Positions 47,531 to 58,769 of a stretch of 64,000 nt of DNA are shown here, in pieces (position 1 is the first letter of the stretch; each line of letters begins with the position of its first letter). Location of the stretch: the NCBI RefSeq assembly GCF_001632365.1, contig NW_024468521.1:248001-312000 (forward strand). Reading direction: 5' to 3'. The DNA comes from Laetiporus sulphureus 93-53. Lineage: Eukaryota; Basidiomycota; Agaricomycetes; Polyporales; Laetiporaceae. A model generated the notes under the pieces. That model had not been told where the DNA came from. It did not search any database and saw nothing but the letters and a program-made list of their open reading frames with translations. A program made the translations under genes and the position numbers.

Positions 47531-47842
47531 ACGGTTTGGAAGAGGTGGAGACGAGATGGAGAAGAGGGATGTCTGAGTTTCACGATGGCGATGGTAGTAT
47601 GCGGAAATTGAAATTGTTGTTTAGTCGCGCGGAATGTATATGAAGTAGGGGATTGTGCAAGAGACGATGATGCATAGCCAAGAACTTCGTGCAGGACCTT
47701 GGGCACGTGGAAGAGGGGGAGAGACGAGGGTAGGATCTTCGTGGTCCACTTGAGCATGCCCTTACATGGTTGCCAGAGCGGAGACGATACCACGAATTCG
47801 AGAAGCATCTACCGCGCGATTGCAATGATCAATATTGTTCTT

Positions 47843-49376
47843 CTAGTAGACTTCTCTCACTGTGGCACTGCAGTTCCAATATCGCGATGCAGATGAATGT
47901 GTGAGTCTAGGCATAAAACGAGGGACACACCAGAAGATACCTCGCTTCATTAGTCGCGGGAATAAAGGTTCAACTTTCTGCTTCCACTGCTCCTCGGTGA
48001 CCATCTCAACGTTGAAAGCATGGGCAAATTCGACGTTGCTCAGTGTCTTGAAAGAGGCGGATGCAAGATGATTGTCGACCTCTCTACATCGAGCACAGTT
48101 GTGGATATCGAGGAGTTTCTTCACCTCCTCCTTCATTTGACTGTCACGATCCCTCCCTACTCTCGCACCATGTCGGAGAACTATCACAATTTCTCGCAGC
48201 TGGTCTGACTTGATTGAAAGTAAGACTTGACACAATGTGTCAATCTCGAAACCTCGAGAATAACCAACAAAGGTTAGCTGCAGTCTCTGCAGTGAGGTAT
48301 GATCAATGAAGGATGGCATTGAACCTGGAGAGACTCTGATTAGCATAAATGCTTACATAAACTTAGAGTGCACACCTGCAGCCGACACCTCTGCATGTGT
48401 CTGTTGTCCTGAGTATGGAAGGACCAATTGCAGTTCTGGGAGTGAGCCAGATACAGCATCCAATAGTTGCTTGTATTTCCATTGGTGTTGTAGTTCAGCT
48501 GCAAGAGGTGAATCATCGATGTTGAGTCTCTGCAAGCGACTCGAGATGCAAGGATGAGCAAGGAAGTCCATGAGTTTCTCAGACCCCATAAGAGCATCAC
48601 CGAGTGTCAAAAACCTGATGCTGACGCGGTTGTGATATAGATCAAACGTATCATGGTCGAAGTAATCATGTATGAATTCCAGATCGCAGCATTCGAGCTC
48701 GACCAGACCCCGCAGTGCGCACACGAGGCGCCCGAAGACAGTGATCGACGGGAACGTAACACCATGGAGATCAAGACGAGTGACGGAGAAGGCGGAGAGA
48801 TGCAGGAAGATATCTATGTGCATCGTCCACGGCTTCCACTCTGTATTCCTGATTTTGAGCAGGTCCAGCCGGGGCAGCTTGCGAGCGAGCAGGATCGCCG
48901 CCATCGACAGTGCGGACAGATCTACGAGCCGATTTTCCCCCGCATACATGCTGCCCAATATGGACATCTCGCGCGCCCGCTTCGACAGCTCGGGTGTCTG
49001 CTTCAGCATCCTTGCATATGCCTTCACACCCTGGACACCGTTATTGATGTCGACCCACTGGTCCAGATGAAAGCGACTTGGAGAGTACCACGCTCGGCAG
49101 ACGAGCCTGCACCGCCTCAAAGTCCACTGGTCATTCCACAGATGGTCGATCACGTTCTCCCACACCTCAATCGGAAGCTGCGGCAAATTTCTCGTCGCCT
49201 CGGATGAGCCCGTCTTGCCCGCCTCACCCTTGACCTAAGGCAGCGCAGCGCGTAAATCGTCAAGAACGCATACGTGGCGCTTTCTCACTCACAGTTTGCG
49301 CAAGCCTTTGCACTTCAAGCACGCTGTCCGCTAAAGCTTTCGTGTCGCGTTTCAGGTGTTGTTCGGAGAATGCCAT
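47843..49376 (-). CDS. F-box-like protein
   Basis: Starts MAFSEQHLKRDTKALADSVL at 49376. After an intron (about 49293-49239) comes VKGEAGKTGSSEATRN and then an F-box-type segment LPQLPIEVWENVIDHLWNDQ with CRLVCRAWYSPSRFHLDQW. The remainder resembles leucine-rich scaffolds of basidiomycete F-box proteins (LRGLVELECCDLEF; LTLGDALMGSEKLMDFLAHP). A further intron near 48375-48325 leads to SMPSFIDHTSLQRLQLTFVG and KKLLDIHNCARC. The 3' end is uncertain: either read-through to 47843 or one more intron ending a few codons later. Such proteins usually recruit substrates to SCF ubiquitin ligases; the target is unknown. A decayed copy lies at 10.0 kb. Confidence 0.75.
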
Positions 49377-50414
49377 AGTTGGTGTCGAGTGGTGGTAGAT
49401 GGCCGCAGATGTGACTTTCGAGGCCGGCTCTTGGGATATATGTATTCATCTAGATGCGCTGCACCTCAATGAACATCGCCACTGCCACAGGACAAAGGGA
49501 GGGCAAAGAGGGCAAAGGGGATGGCTGGAGTACATAGCTTCGGGCGCCGCGCGTCATCACGTACACTTCTTATCAGGATATCATATCGGATTGATGGTAT
49601 CAGACCACACATACCGTAAAGTCTCATCAAGTTGACCACATCGCCGCACTGGCACAGACACCACGAGTGCGGTCATGAGGTTGCCGACCCGTCGTCGCCG
49701 CTGAGGCTATGCCACGGCCACCAGTATGAGGCTCCCTATAGCAGTACCGCAGTATGCGCAGTATGCACGCAGAGTCGAGGTGGTCTTCTATGTTGCGCTT
49801 GCGCCATCGAACCTTATGCAAGCGTGTGAGAGCGCTCATCAATCAATCTTGCGGATACCTTTCCATCTCTTGTGGTACAGCAGAACTGCATGGTTGATGA
49901 GAGTCGATGGCGCAAGCAACAGGACAGTTTCTCTGCTGTACTGGGTGCAAACGCGCCATGGTCCCGCTCAATTCCCTTCAAGTTGCTCCCTAAATGGGAG
50001 ATTGAGCATACGAGAGAGCTTGCGAAGCGTCTCCTCCCCGAGAGTACTTCCAGTCCTGAAATACGGACTGTTTCACCTCGCAGACCGGTTCGACGACATC
50101 GAGATTTACCGCACTTGCCAACACTTGATCCTTTATAGTCTGGTTGCCACTAATTTCGCCAGCATATATTCTCGTTGCGCTGCACTATATTGCTTGCATC
50201 CTGACGTTCACCTTGAGCGCCTCTGCAGAAAGAAAGAGATTCATGAGCCCCAATGTCGGACTATACTATGTGACTTGACAGCATGCAGCATTTAAAGACG
50301 AGGCACACTGTTGCTTACCGAGAAAAGGGATAGCATTGTGATAGCCACAGCCACTAGCTGCTAGATATCACGATGCTGCTGACGACTAAACACGACACGT
50401 ATCACGTACACTCC
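49377..50414. other. Intergenic stretch between the F-box gene and PPX1
   Basis: No gene recognised, although a plus-strand frame is open at 49726-50295. The 49795-49880 part is an inverted copy of 52890-52975. The rest is presumably promoter and terminator sequence. Confidence 0.4.
49795..49880 (-). repeat. Inverted repeat arm flanking PPX1 (left)
   Basis: Reverse complement matches about 52890-52975: both contain GATTGATTGATGAGCGC or TTGATTGATGAGCGC, then TTCGATGGCGCAAG and AGAAGACC. The arms enclose PPX1 and the truncated oxidase copy. Confidence 0.65.
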
Positions 50415-51919
50415 TCATAATTTCTGACCTTCATACTGGATCTCCTCGGTGCCCTCAACGATCTCCTTCACCAGCGGCGCGGTCGTCTTCCTCGTCGCCT
50501 CCGCATTCTTCTGCTTCCACACACCCACCTTCACCCCCGTCCCCAACCCCGCACGCTTCCGCACGCCCAGCTCGTCCCACTTGACGTCCTTGAGCCTCAG
50601 CTCCTTGCTCCTCTCCAGGCCTTTGAACAAGCGCTTCGCGAGCACCGCCCCATCTTCGCCTTCGCTGTCCGTCCTCACGACGAACAGCTGCTCGCGCCGG
50701 TGCTTGACCTTGCCCTTCTTTCCCGGGCCGCGAAACGACGTCAGAATCCCCAGCGCCGCTAGCCCGCGCTCCGCCATCCACCCCTCCGCCTCCCTCGCGA
50801 ACTTCTCCTCGCCTTCGCGCGCGAACCACGAGGAGAGGCTCACGGGCACCGAAGAGAGCCCGACGAGGATCTCGCGCGTGGCCGCCCAGGACGGCGTGAG
50901 CGCGTACTCCTTGTAGTCCCTCCGGAGGAGATCGCGCGTGCCGAGGTGGTCGAGAGACCTCTTCTTCGTCTGCAGCGTGCCGTTGAGCGCCTGGATCGCG
51001 GGGTTGTCGTACAGGACTGGCGTGGATTGCGGGTTGAAGGATATGGTGGGGTCTGGTGTGAAGGAGAGAGTGCAGCGCGTGGCGAGGAAGGCGGCTGCTT
51101 GCCGGTCTTGGTCAACTGCCTTTCCGCCTGGGACCATCCCCGAGGTGTCGATGACGATGGCGGACAGAAGGAGCGTGGCGAGTTCGCCCGGGAGCTTGCC
51201 CGGACATTTCTGCGCGAGGTAGAGCGTGAGGAGCGACGCGCAGCTGCCGATGCCTGTGGTGATGATGCGCGGGTTAGCGGTGTCCTTGTATAGCCCCTCG
51301 TCCGCGTGGTGGTCGATGATGGCGACGACGCGTGCGTCGGGGTTGTCTGAGGAGAACTGCGCGCTCAGTCGGTTGTGGTCCACCAGTGCGAATTTAGTGG
51401 ACGGGAAAGGAGCGGGCTTCGTGTGTGGGACGTCGGAGATGCATAGGAGGCTGGAGGGATCGAGTCCGGCGAGGGAGAAGGCGTATAGATTCTCGAGACG
51501 CAGGTGGAGGTCGGAGTGTGGTGTTTGAACGAGAGGAACGGTAGGCGTGTTCTGGATGTTGTTGGCGTACCACGCGTATGCGATCGCACATGCTGTTGAG
51601 TCAAGATCTGGTGCCAATAAAGGGATGTGTCAGCTCTGAGGCCGGACATATAACACGCCATTTTCAAGGAGCGTCTTGAGCGACCATCAACAATACGTAA
51701 GAAATTGGAGGATTCAAAAGACCACAACGGGTGTTCTGAATGATGAGCAGAACACTCACCACCAGCCTCGTTCCCCATCACTACCGTCCACTCTCGTGAG
51801 GTTCCCTGCTTCACGGCATTGAGATACTCCTCCTTGGTCCTATCGACGAACTCGGAGAGCGTCGATCCAGGAGACACATTCCCGTCCGAAGGTGATTTGA
51901 GCTGCACGTCACCGGGCAT
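50415..51919 (-). CDS. PPX1: Exopolyphosphatase PPX1 (DHH/DHHA2 family)
   Basis: Removes terminal phosphate from inorganic polyphosphate. Two exons (51919-51760 and 51607-50415, intron 152 nt) give 450 aa; yeast Ppx1 is about 400. Start MPGDVQLKSPSDGNVSPGST. The spliced junction creates motif I: VVMGNEAGDLDSTACAIAY. Motif II FALVDHNRL, the DHH motif VVAIIDHHADE, and the motif IV region LLSAIVIDTSGMV (metal ligands) are present. The DHHA2 domain follows with ALGILTSFRGPGKKGKVKHR. The C-terminal part is GC-rich and long open frames on the other strand are shadows. No mitochondrial presequence is obvious. Confidence 0.93.
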
Positions 51920-52210
51920 GCTGCTGTGTAAGACACTATTCACGCTGAAATAGGATCGGCTCTCCCGTATGCGAGTGTCTTTTGATCGGCTATGGCAGGT
52001 CGAGGAGAGTTTTGGCCTGGACGCGCGTGTGCACGAAGAAATCCAGACACGTTGGCCGATCAAACTCGTCCGCACGAGCCAAAAGCTGCGAACACTCAAA
52101 GATGGCAATGCTACACAAAAATTGGAGGTGGGGAGGGGGAGGGAATAGCAAAGGTACGTGTGGCCTGCGGGCCACGCGGGGGGATGCGTCATGGGTTAAG
52201 CACGTGATGT

Positions 52211-52622
52211 AGGAAGAACGCGCAACGGGTCGAGTGACGTCACGCGTTACGGTGCATCTCGCTGGGCCACACGTTGGTCGACGGGCTGCGGGCTGCCCGG
52301 CTTGTATCGCACGCGTATAATGGCGTACAGAAACGGTAGCATGAACAAACCCGAACGGTCTTCCGGATCCGTTACCCAACGCCGTCGCGCTTCCGATGAC
52401 TGCCCACCCGCGTCTCCTGCAGCATCACCCTCGTCATTCATCATGCACATGCCCTGACATCGTCTCTGCCCCCTCTATGAGAAATGCGCGAGCTGATATA
52501 TATTCGCGTCCCTTCACATACAAACCTCCCCACCGGCAGACTTAACAGCCACCGCGTACGCGACCATGGACCCGGAGAACATGCCCAGCGGCCCTTCGCC
52601 CCACTGCTCTCTCTACCAGCGT
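52211..52622 (+). pseudogene. Truncated 5' copy of the FMN oxidase gene with its promoter
   Basis: About 350 nt of promoter plus the first 20 codons of the FMN oxidase gene, in opposite orientation to the parent. Promoter matches include the TGACGTCA palindrome (52235-52242), CGACGGGCTGCGGGCT, and GAACGGTCTTCCG. The start region GCGACCATGGACCCGGAGAA encodes MDPENMPSGPSPHCSLYQR, against MDSENKPNGPSPHYSLYQR in the parent. Similarity stops at 52622, exactly where the inverted-repeat element begins. No further exons follow, so it cannot encode an enzyme. Confidence 0.88.
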
Positions 52623-52750
52623 CATGTGCCCTGCGCATATATGCACTTTGCACTTAGCTGTTTGAATGATATAAGGCATATACCGAAGGTTTGATATATT
52701 TTCCTTTTCTACAATTATGAGTTGGAAAAGTGCGTTTTGTGAGTTTCTTT
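52623..52750 (-). repeat. Internally deleted or empty copy of the 44-kb element
   Basis: CATGTGCCCTGCGCATATAT at 52623 joins, in reverse complement, the two outer flanks of the 44.1-kb element with the 199-nt hairpin core missing. The flanking motifs (52637-52681 and 52707-52744) match 44094-44140 and 44456-44497, but in swapped order. Confidence 0.55.
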
Positions 52751-52889
52751 TGTGATAATGCTCGACGTAGTAGCTGGTGCAGTCTGTTGCGAACCGTGCA
52801 CTGCTTCGTGGTCTTTCTATTGCTTGCGGACTCCACTTCAATCAACCATGCAGGTCTACTGTAAACACAAGAGACGGGAAGATTGACAA

Positions 52890-52975
52890 CATTGATTGAT
52901 GAGCGCCCTCATACGCTTGCGTAACGTTCGATGGCGCAAGAGCAACACAGAAGACCGCCTCGAGCCATCGTCTTA
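52890..52975 (+). repeat. Inverted repeat arm flanking PPX1 (right)
   Basis: Partner of 49795-49880; see that entry. Lies in the stretch upstream of ISD11, which otherwise holds no recognised feature. Confidence 0.65.
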
Positions 52976-53228
52976 AGTACGGAATAATCGGCTGGCCACT
53001 AAGATAAAGCACATTCCAAAATTAAGGGCTTGTCGGAAACCAGTTGAATGACATTGGCTCAAGGCATGGGAGGAGATTAACTGAAGGAGTCTTCGCGGCT
53101 CCCTAGTGGTGGCCATTAATGAGTCACGTGGTTATCATAAACGCCGGTCTTGCTTACAAGCGCTTGTGCCGCCTCCGACTCTCCTCATTTCCACCGCATC
53201 GACGCTCGCTTTCTCCCCACATAGCATC

Positions 53229-53583
53229 ATGGCGACCGCACCAACGAAGCAAGCACTGCTTGAACTTTACCACAATAGTCTGCGCACGTCGCGGGCATTC
53301 AGCTCGTATAACTTTCGGGAATACTTTGTGCGCCGGACCAAGGATGAGTTCCGGGTCATTCAGGTTGGTCTGCTGGTTCGTCTCTTCAACGTAACGTTCT
53401 GATCGTTCTGGTCGATCGTTTGTGTAGAATGAGGCTGACCCGGGGAAGTTGTCCGCATTCTACAACGACAAGGTGAAGGAGCTGGAGGTGCTGAAGCGCA
53501 GTGCTATCGTCAACCAGCTGTATGGTGGATGGAGGCTTGTGGTCGAGACGCAGAACTCTGAACGGGAGAGGAGCGATAATTAG
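53229..53583 (+). CDS. ISD11: Iron-sulfur cluster assembly factor ISD11 (LYR-motif protein)
   Basis: 96-aa LYRM4/Isd11 homologue, the mitochondrial matrix partner that stabilises the cysteine desulfurase Nfs1 together with acyl carrier protein. Exons 53229-53363 and 53428-53583. The signature FSSYNFREYFVRRTKDEFR follows the LYR position. That tripeptide reads Leu-Tyr-His here (LLELYHNSLRTSR), so the Arg is substituted while Ser-Leu-Arg downstream is kept. The C-terminal AIVNQLYGG is also typical. Confidence 0.93.
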
Positions 53584-54567
53584 AGTGCCGCATTGCCTTT
53601 GGATGCATTGGGATTTCTTCTATCATGGTATGCCGTCCTTGGCTGTCAAGTCGTACCCTCTCACGTATCCTTGTTTATTGCAGTCTTTCAGTGACATCGC
53701 TTTCTCATTGGAGTGCGATGACGCTGTACATCTGCTACGATTTGCTCGGCTGTATGACTATGGATGTATGTGCATATATATGTTGCGGGCTCGTTGTTAT
53801 ACCACTATTGAGGCACTCTGTACGATGATTTAGCCTTATCTAACGCATGTTGGCTTGAGTTGCATCCCAAATATGAGAGATCCTGGCATCGCATGCTGAT
53901 TATGCGCATAATGCAGTACGTGCCAGGGTAGCAAAAGTACAAAGTCGCCAGGCGCAGCTCGTTTCTGATGTCACCACGATTCGCTTCGTCACGTCTTCCA
54001 CAGCTGCTTTGACGCAAGTGGTATTCACAGATTATCTTCACAGACACATACATCACGGTTTGATGCTCTATTCGACATATGTTTTCTTTCTAACACGACC
54101 GTGACATCTATACGTGCAAGGAAAAGGATCGTGCCCGGAAACCATAGCCATTACCTCACGTTGTTCATGTAACTCCATGGTCACTAGCCTGCAAAAAGAC
54201 GTCTTGCCATTCGGCGGCATGCGTATGTGCAGTGACCGAAGCGTGATGGCCGATGTGCGGCGAAGGGGTAGGAGCCACTCACCCCATCACCATGGCGTGC
54301 CACTGATTGCTATCACAATACAGATCAGTGGTGATGGGCCGCTTTTCTCCTACCTCTTACGGAAAACGGCAGGGCTTGGTCCGCTTCGTCAAGTGCTGTG
54401 GCCAACACTGGCCACCCACGGTGTATATCGAAAATTTCAGTTATAATGCACCCATCTCAGTGCCTGTCTCGTTATCCCTCTGCGGCCTTTATCCCTGCTT
54501 CGAGCACTCGCTCAGTGACGCCACGAACATATTTTGGCTAGCGAGCTCTCATCATCCTCATTTCTAA
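53584..54567. other. Intergenic stretch between ISD11 and the F-box/LRR-like gene
   Basis: No gene recognised. It should contain the ISD11 3' end and the promoter of the next gene. Confidence 0.4.
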
Positions 54568-56186
54568 ATGTCTACTCCGAATCCTTCGTTGGCGGTGTGG
54601 CACGGGCAAACAGCGTCTCAAAAATGTCTACAAATTGATGAGCTTTGCGAGATGGTCGTACGCGAACTCTACGACGAAGGGCATGGAAAAGGCTCAGTTG
54701 CAAGTCTGGCGTCAACCTGCCGGACGTTCAAACTCAAGGCGCTGAAGGTGTTGTGGGAACACATGGAGAGTCTGAAGCCATTGGATAGTCTGCTGCCTGG
54801 ACAGATCCAGCGTTGCGACGGAAAGTGCCTTGCAGAGAACGGTGACATCGTATGTGTATTTTATTAAGAGGCTTTCTGGCATAGTATTTGACTTATTTCC
54901 AGACAACATGCTCCTTCACAGAGCCCGCCTCCGCTATCCTCGATCGTGTCAAGTTCTACGCGAGCCTCATCAAAATATTGGAGTGGAACAACGGTGACAA
55001 CGTTATAGCGAATACGATCAGACACTGTGGTTTCTTCTCGCAAGGTCCTCTATTCCAAAACCTACGCTCGTACTCCTTCCACGACAACAGCCGTTTCGCC
55101 TCTAGCAGGCTTTCAGTTCCTCGCGGGTCATTGTTTCTCAATCCTCAGCTTAACGATCTGCAACTGTTCAGTGAATATCCCGAATCAGATCCGTTCTGCG
55201 ATCTCCTCCAGGATTTGGTCGATAAAGAGCACAAGACGCTCCATACCATGCAAGTGATCGACGAAAGCGGAATGTGGTCTCGTCTGTCAAGTGCAGACGG
55301 CATTGCACTAGCGAGTGTCTTGTCTATGCAAGATCTCAGGGACTTCATTTGCAATATGCCTCTCCCTTCAAATGGATTGAATTACCTCGCAACCATGCCT
55401 CACCTCGCAAACCTCAAGCTGACACTCGACATGAAGACCACGGGTGAATTCTGCAAGAACAAAGGACTCTACGAACGGTTCACCACGTTAACTTCACTGG
55501 ACGTCGAGCTGTTTACATTAACCGAGCAATCTCTAGCCTTCTTCGGCTCGATAAGTTCTCCTATTCTGGAGACACTCAAGATCAGTACACTCAGCCGCTG
55601 TTCACCAGTGATGTTTCGGAAACACCTCACGTTGCTTTCACATTCGCCTTACAGAGAATACATCAGCACCCTAGACATCACACTCCAGGACGGATATTTT
55701 GTCCTTCCAAAGGACTCCGATGTGATCACCTCTAGCGAACTGAGGCCACTGGTCAGTTTTCCCAACTTAAGAGTCGTCAGGTTCGAATCGGCGATGATGA
55801 AGCTTGAAGAAGGGTTCATGCACCAACTGGCATCTGCATGGCCCTCTCTATATTCATTCAGGTTGCAACACGCGGGCGAAATATGCTACTTTCCTGTTCC
55901 GATCGGCGGTCTCGTGCATTTCGCTCGCCATTGCCCAGAACTGCAGATCATTGCGATGCGTCTGGATACAGATATACCGGACCTACCTGAATGGAAGTCA
56001 AGCAGCAAAGCCGATTTTTTCTGTTGCGACTTGGTCAAGGGTGTTCCCGACGAAATGGTGTACCGCTGCGTCGACTTTCTGTCCGTGCTCTTCCCGGCTC
56101 ACGATCCGCTGGTTGATGACAGTCAGGACTCTGCTGGCGGAACAATGTTGAAGAAACGTCCGAGTGCGAAAGACGAAAAAGACTGA
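54568..56186 (+). CDS. F-box/LRR-like protein of unknown target
   Basis: Two exons (54568-54849 and 54903-56186) give 521 aa. The N-terminal segment ELCEMVVRELYDEGHGKGSV, then LASTCRTFKLKALKVLWEHM, has the F-box pattern common in basidiomycetes. The rest is a leucine-rich array without strict LRR spacing (LRSYSFHDNSRFASSRLSVP; LATMPHLANLKLTLDMKTTG; PNLRVVRFESAMMKLEEGFM). Such genes form large fast-evolving families in Agaricomycetes and may act in SCF complexes. The C-terminus is charged (KKRPSAKDEKD). No close paralogue lies in this window. Confidence 0.8.
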
Positions 56187-56712
56187 CAGTCGACGTGCAG
56201 TCTCACAAACTAGTATCTCCTTGAACGCTATCCGATTTAACGAGTCGTCTGGCAGATTTCGAAGGGTACTATTATACACAATGCGATTTTCTAAGGAACA
56301 TTTGCCTCTTTCATAGTCTTGATTTCATGATGGCGTTTCACGTGAACTTTACAGTCATTCGAGTCCCATTTCTGATGTATTTGTTTTCTCAAAGTCAATC
56401 AATATTAATGTGCTGTGTTTTCTCACGCGAAAGTTGCACCTCATGCCAGCTTGAAGCATCGCCTAAATCCCAGCCAAATTGCCCTTCTGTGAGGAATGTA
56501 TATGGACGCCCAAGCAATATCAATCGTCAATGCCGTGAATTGTGGCTGGAAGAAGGCCCTAACTTCCGCGAAGCAGTTGCCCATCAAAGTGATCTCTGAT
56601 CGAGATCCTATTTCTGCGCGTCTATCTACCACGGTTTCTCTTCAATACCAGTGTCGGTGTTGGCGAGTCGGCCGTACCTTCGCTCACAACACATATTCTA
56701 TTCTCTCTCAAT
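56187..56712. other. Intergenic stretch before URM1
   Basis: About 525 nt. No gene recognised; presumed terminator of the F-box/LRR-like gene and URM1 promoter. Confidence 0.4.
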
Positions 56713-57151
56713 ATGATCCCATCGACAATCTCCATCAAGGTCGAGTTTGGTGGCGGGCTCGAACTGCTTTTCTCGAATCAGCGCACGCACCGCGTTACGC
56801 TCCCCGCGCGGATACCCGAGTCCAGGACTGATGAAGAGAATGAGAAGGCCGAGGAACAACGGCAGGAGACAGCAGAAGGGAGGCCTATAGACATTGAATA
56901 CCTTATTCTGTGGCTACGTGATAACCTGCTGAAGGAGCGAGCGGAGCTATTCGTGGAGAACGGGACTGTGTGAGTAGCTCATCAGGACTTTGTGGACATC
57001 TCCTCGCATTCTGGCTAATCTTCCCTGCTATAGGCGGCCAGGAATTCTTGTCCTCGTAAATGATACCGATTGGGAGCTGGAGGGCGAAGGACAATATCAA
57101 CTGAAGGATGGCGATGAGATCGTTTTCATCTCGACGCTACACGGTGGATAG
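56713..57151 (+). CDS. URM1: Ubiquitin-related modifier 1 (URM1)
   Basis: Sulfur-carrier and ubiquitin-like protein for tRNA wobble-uridine thiolation and urmylation. Exons 56713-56969 and 57034-57151, 124 aa. Beta-grasp landmarks: [55 protein letters not shown], and the end [12 protein letters not shown] with the essential C-terminal Gly-Gly. It carries a Glu/Gln-rich insertion of about 20 residues after the second strand ([18 protein letters not shown]), longer than in yeast. Convergent with RCF1. Confidence 0.95.
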
Positions 57152-57493
57152 AATTGCTTCCACGGTGACATTGAAAGATGTTGCAACGCCTTAACTCACG
57201 CATGATCATGGGTGAGTTTGCTAAGGACTTCTACGTCCTTCGTCAGGCTCATTTCTTCCAGCTCTTTATTGGAGCAGCCAGCCACCCATGAAGCCTCTGC
57301 GGCCCATGACAATAAAGGGGACTCCAGGTGCAAGGCTGATCCTCATGTACGATACTTACTGTTGTGATGACGGATCCACATGCCAGGGAGAGGCTGAACA
57401 GGACAGCTCGCAGTGAGGAGGGATCGATAGTAGACTAGACTATTGGAATGGAATACTACTATACAATGTTGGATCCAATCGTCGTTCCGAACG

Positions 57494-58116
57494 TTACGAT
57501 TTCTTTTGCGAGCCCCCCCAGCCCAGCTTCTCCCAAAATCCCTTGCTCTGCGTGGGTTGAGGCGCATCCGCCGCGGGGGAGCGCACCGCATCCACGGATG
57601 CCGGCGCGGCGCTCACACCCTGCGGTGGCGAGGGCGTCGTGTCATCCTTGTCATACCCCTCCTCGAGCCGTGTCGACTCCTCCGCCGCCTTCAGCCGCTC
57701 CTCAAACGCTGCGCGCTCCTGTGCCGCCTCTCCGAGCGCCGTCTCCTGCTTCGCGGCCGCCCGCGCTTCCTTCTGGTTCTTCAAGTTCCCGTACGCGTAC
57801 GAGCCACCAACTAGCGCGATGACCGTCGCGCCCTGGAGGATCACGCGCGCGCGGAGCCAATAGTTCATCGACTTGCGCTCACCGCGCCGCATCTTGACCA
57901 TCGCGGTAACCAGAGCGACCGTCGTCGCCGCTGCGCCTGTATATATCCGGCATGAGTGAGAGAGCCTGCGAGAAGAAGGACGGGTGGGTTTGGGGGCGAG
58001 TACGAACCGATAGGCACGAGTGGCTCCTGCTTGAATCTTCGCCAAAACTTCTGACCAATGCTCTCCGGAAGAGTGACTTTGCCGTCAGCGACGGCTTCCG
58101 CGTTCGTGACGCTCAT
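57494..58116 (-). CDS. RCF1: Respiratory supercomplex factor 1 (HIG1-domain protein)
   Basis: 183-aa inner-mitochondrial-membrane protein that associates with complexes III and IV. Exons 58116-58008 and 57936-57494. HIG1 domain: FWRRFKQEPLVPIGAAATTV, then ALVTAMVKMRRGERKSMNYW, RARVILQGATVIALVGGSYA. Two transmembrane helices are predicted, followed by an Ala/Glu-rich coiled coil (EARAAAKQETALGEAAQERA) and a Pro-rich tail. Size and order fit fungal Rcf1. Strong open frames on the plus strand here are shadows. Confidence 0.92.
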
Positions 58117-58463
58117 AGCAGAAGAGCTCTCTTGGACGGCGTGGCGGTAGTGCTATGAGACGCAAGACAGCCTCCGAGAGAAGTCAGTATGAGTAACGAG
58201 AGTGGAGCGTGGGCTTCAAGTGGATGTCGGAGCGCCGTCTTGGGATTTCTTCCGCGCAGGTTGGCTCTATGTACACACTTTGCTCGTAGGCAAGGCGGAC
58301 AGGAATGCGCTCGCCGAGTACGATGAGGCAAACAGATGGGAAAGGGGAGGGAGTTGCTCGGACGAGCACGGCTTGCTCGTGATGTACGAGTATTCGGAAT
58401 TGTTATTGATTCGCATTGAAAGTGTGGGAATACGTCTCCGTTAGCTTGACAAAAAATTGCAGT

Positions 58464-58536
58464 TAGCAACAACTCGTTTCGATCGAGTGACCTCGGGGTT
58501 ATGAGCCCCGCGCGCTTCCAGCTGCGCCATGTTGCT
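58464..58536 (-). tRNA. Initiator tRNA-Met (CAT), intact copy
   Basis: 73-nt cloverleaf on the minus strand with eukaryotic initiator features: A1-U72 (acceptor AGCAACA/TGTTGCT), three G-C pairs below the anticodon loop CTCATAA, and T loop ATCGAAA (A54, A60). Discriminator A. The D stem is perfectly paired (GCGC/GCGC). A run of six A on the plus strand at 58451-58456 is the Pol III terminator. Confidence 0.93.
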
Positions 58537-58694
58537 GTAAATAGTTGTCCAAGCCTTGTTATATATAATACGATATTTCGTCTTTGTGACACTCCATGCC
58601 CCGCCACACGCCAGCCAAACTCCTACACAAGTTCGTCAGCTCACAACCCATCGGCTGACTCGCGATCCTCACGAAGTAGGGGGAAAAACACAAA

Positions 58695-58769
58695 CAGCAG
58701 CAACTCGTTTCGATCGAGTGACCTCGGGAGTTATGAGCCCCCACGCGGTTCCACCTGCGCCATGCCGCT
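58695..58769 (-). tRNA. Initiator tRNA-Met-like, degenerate second copy
   Basis: Second copy of the same tRNA about 235 nt away, same orientation, with identical T arm and anticodon loop. It departs from the consensus: one extra base on each side of the anticodon stem (75 nt total), a C-C mismatch in the D stem, a G-U in the acceptor, and discriminator G where initiators need A. A T5 terminator (58684-58688 on the plus strand) is still present. Probably a pseudogene. Confidence 0.7.

Noticed and set aside
49726..50295. 189-codon plus-strand open frame
   Set aside because: No recognised motif, and part lies in an inverted repeat also found at 52.9 kb; probably non-coding.
50449..51293. Plus-strand frames opposite PPX1
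   Set aside because: GC-rich antisense shadows of a well-supported DHH-family exon.
57443..57863. Proline- or arginine-rich plus frames opposite RCF1
   Set aside because: Shadows of the RCF1 second exon.
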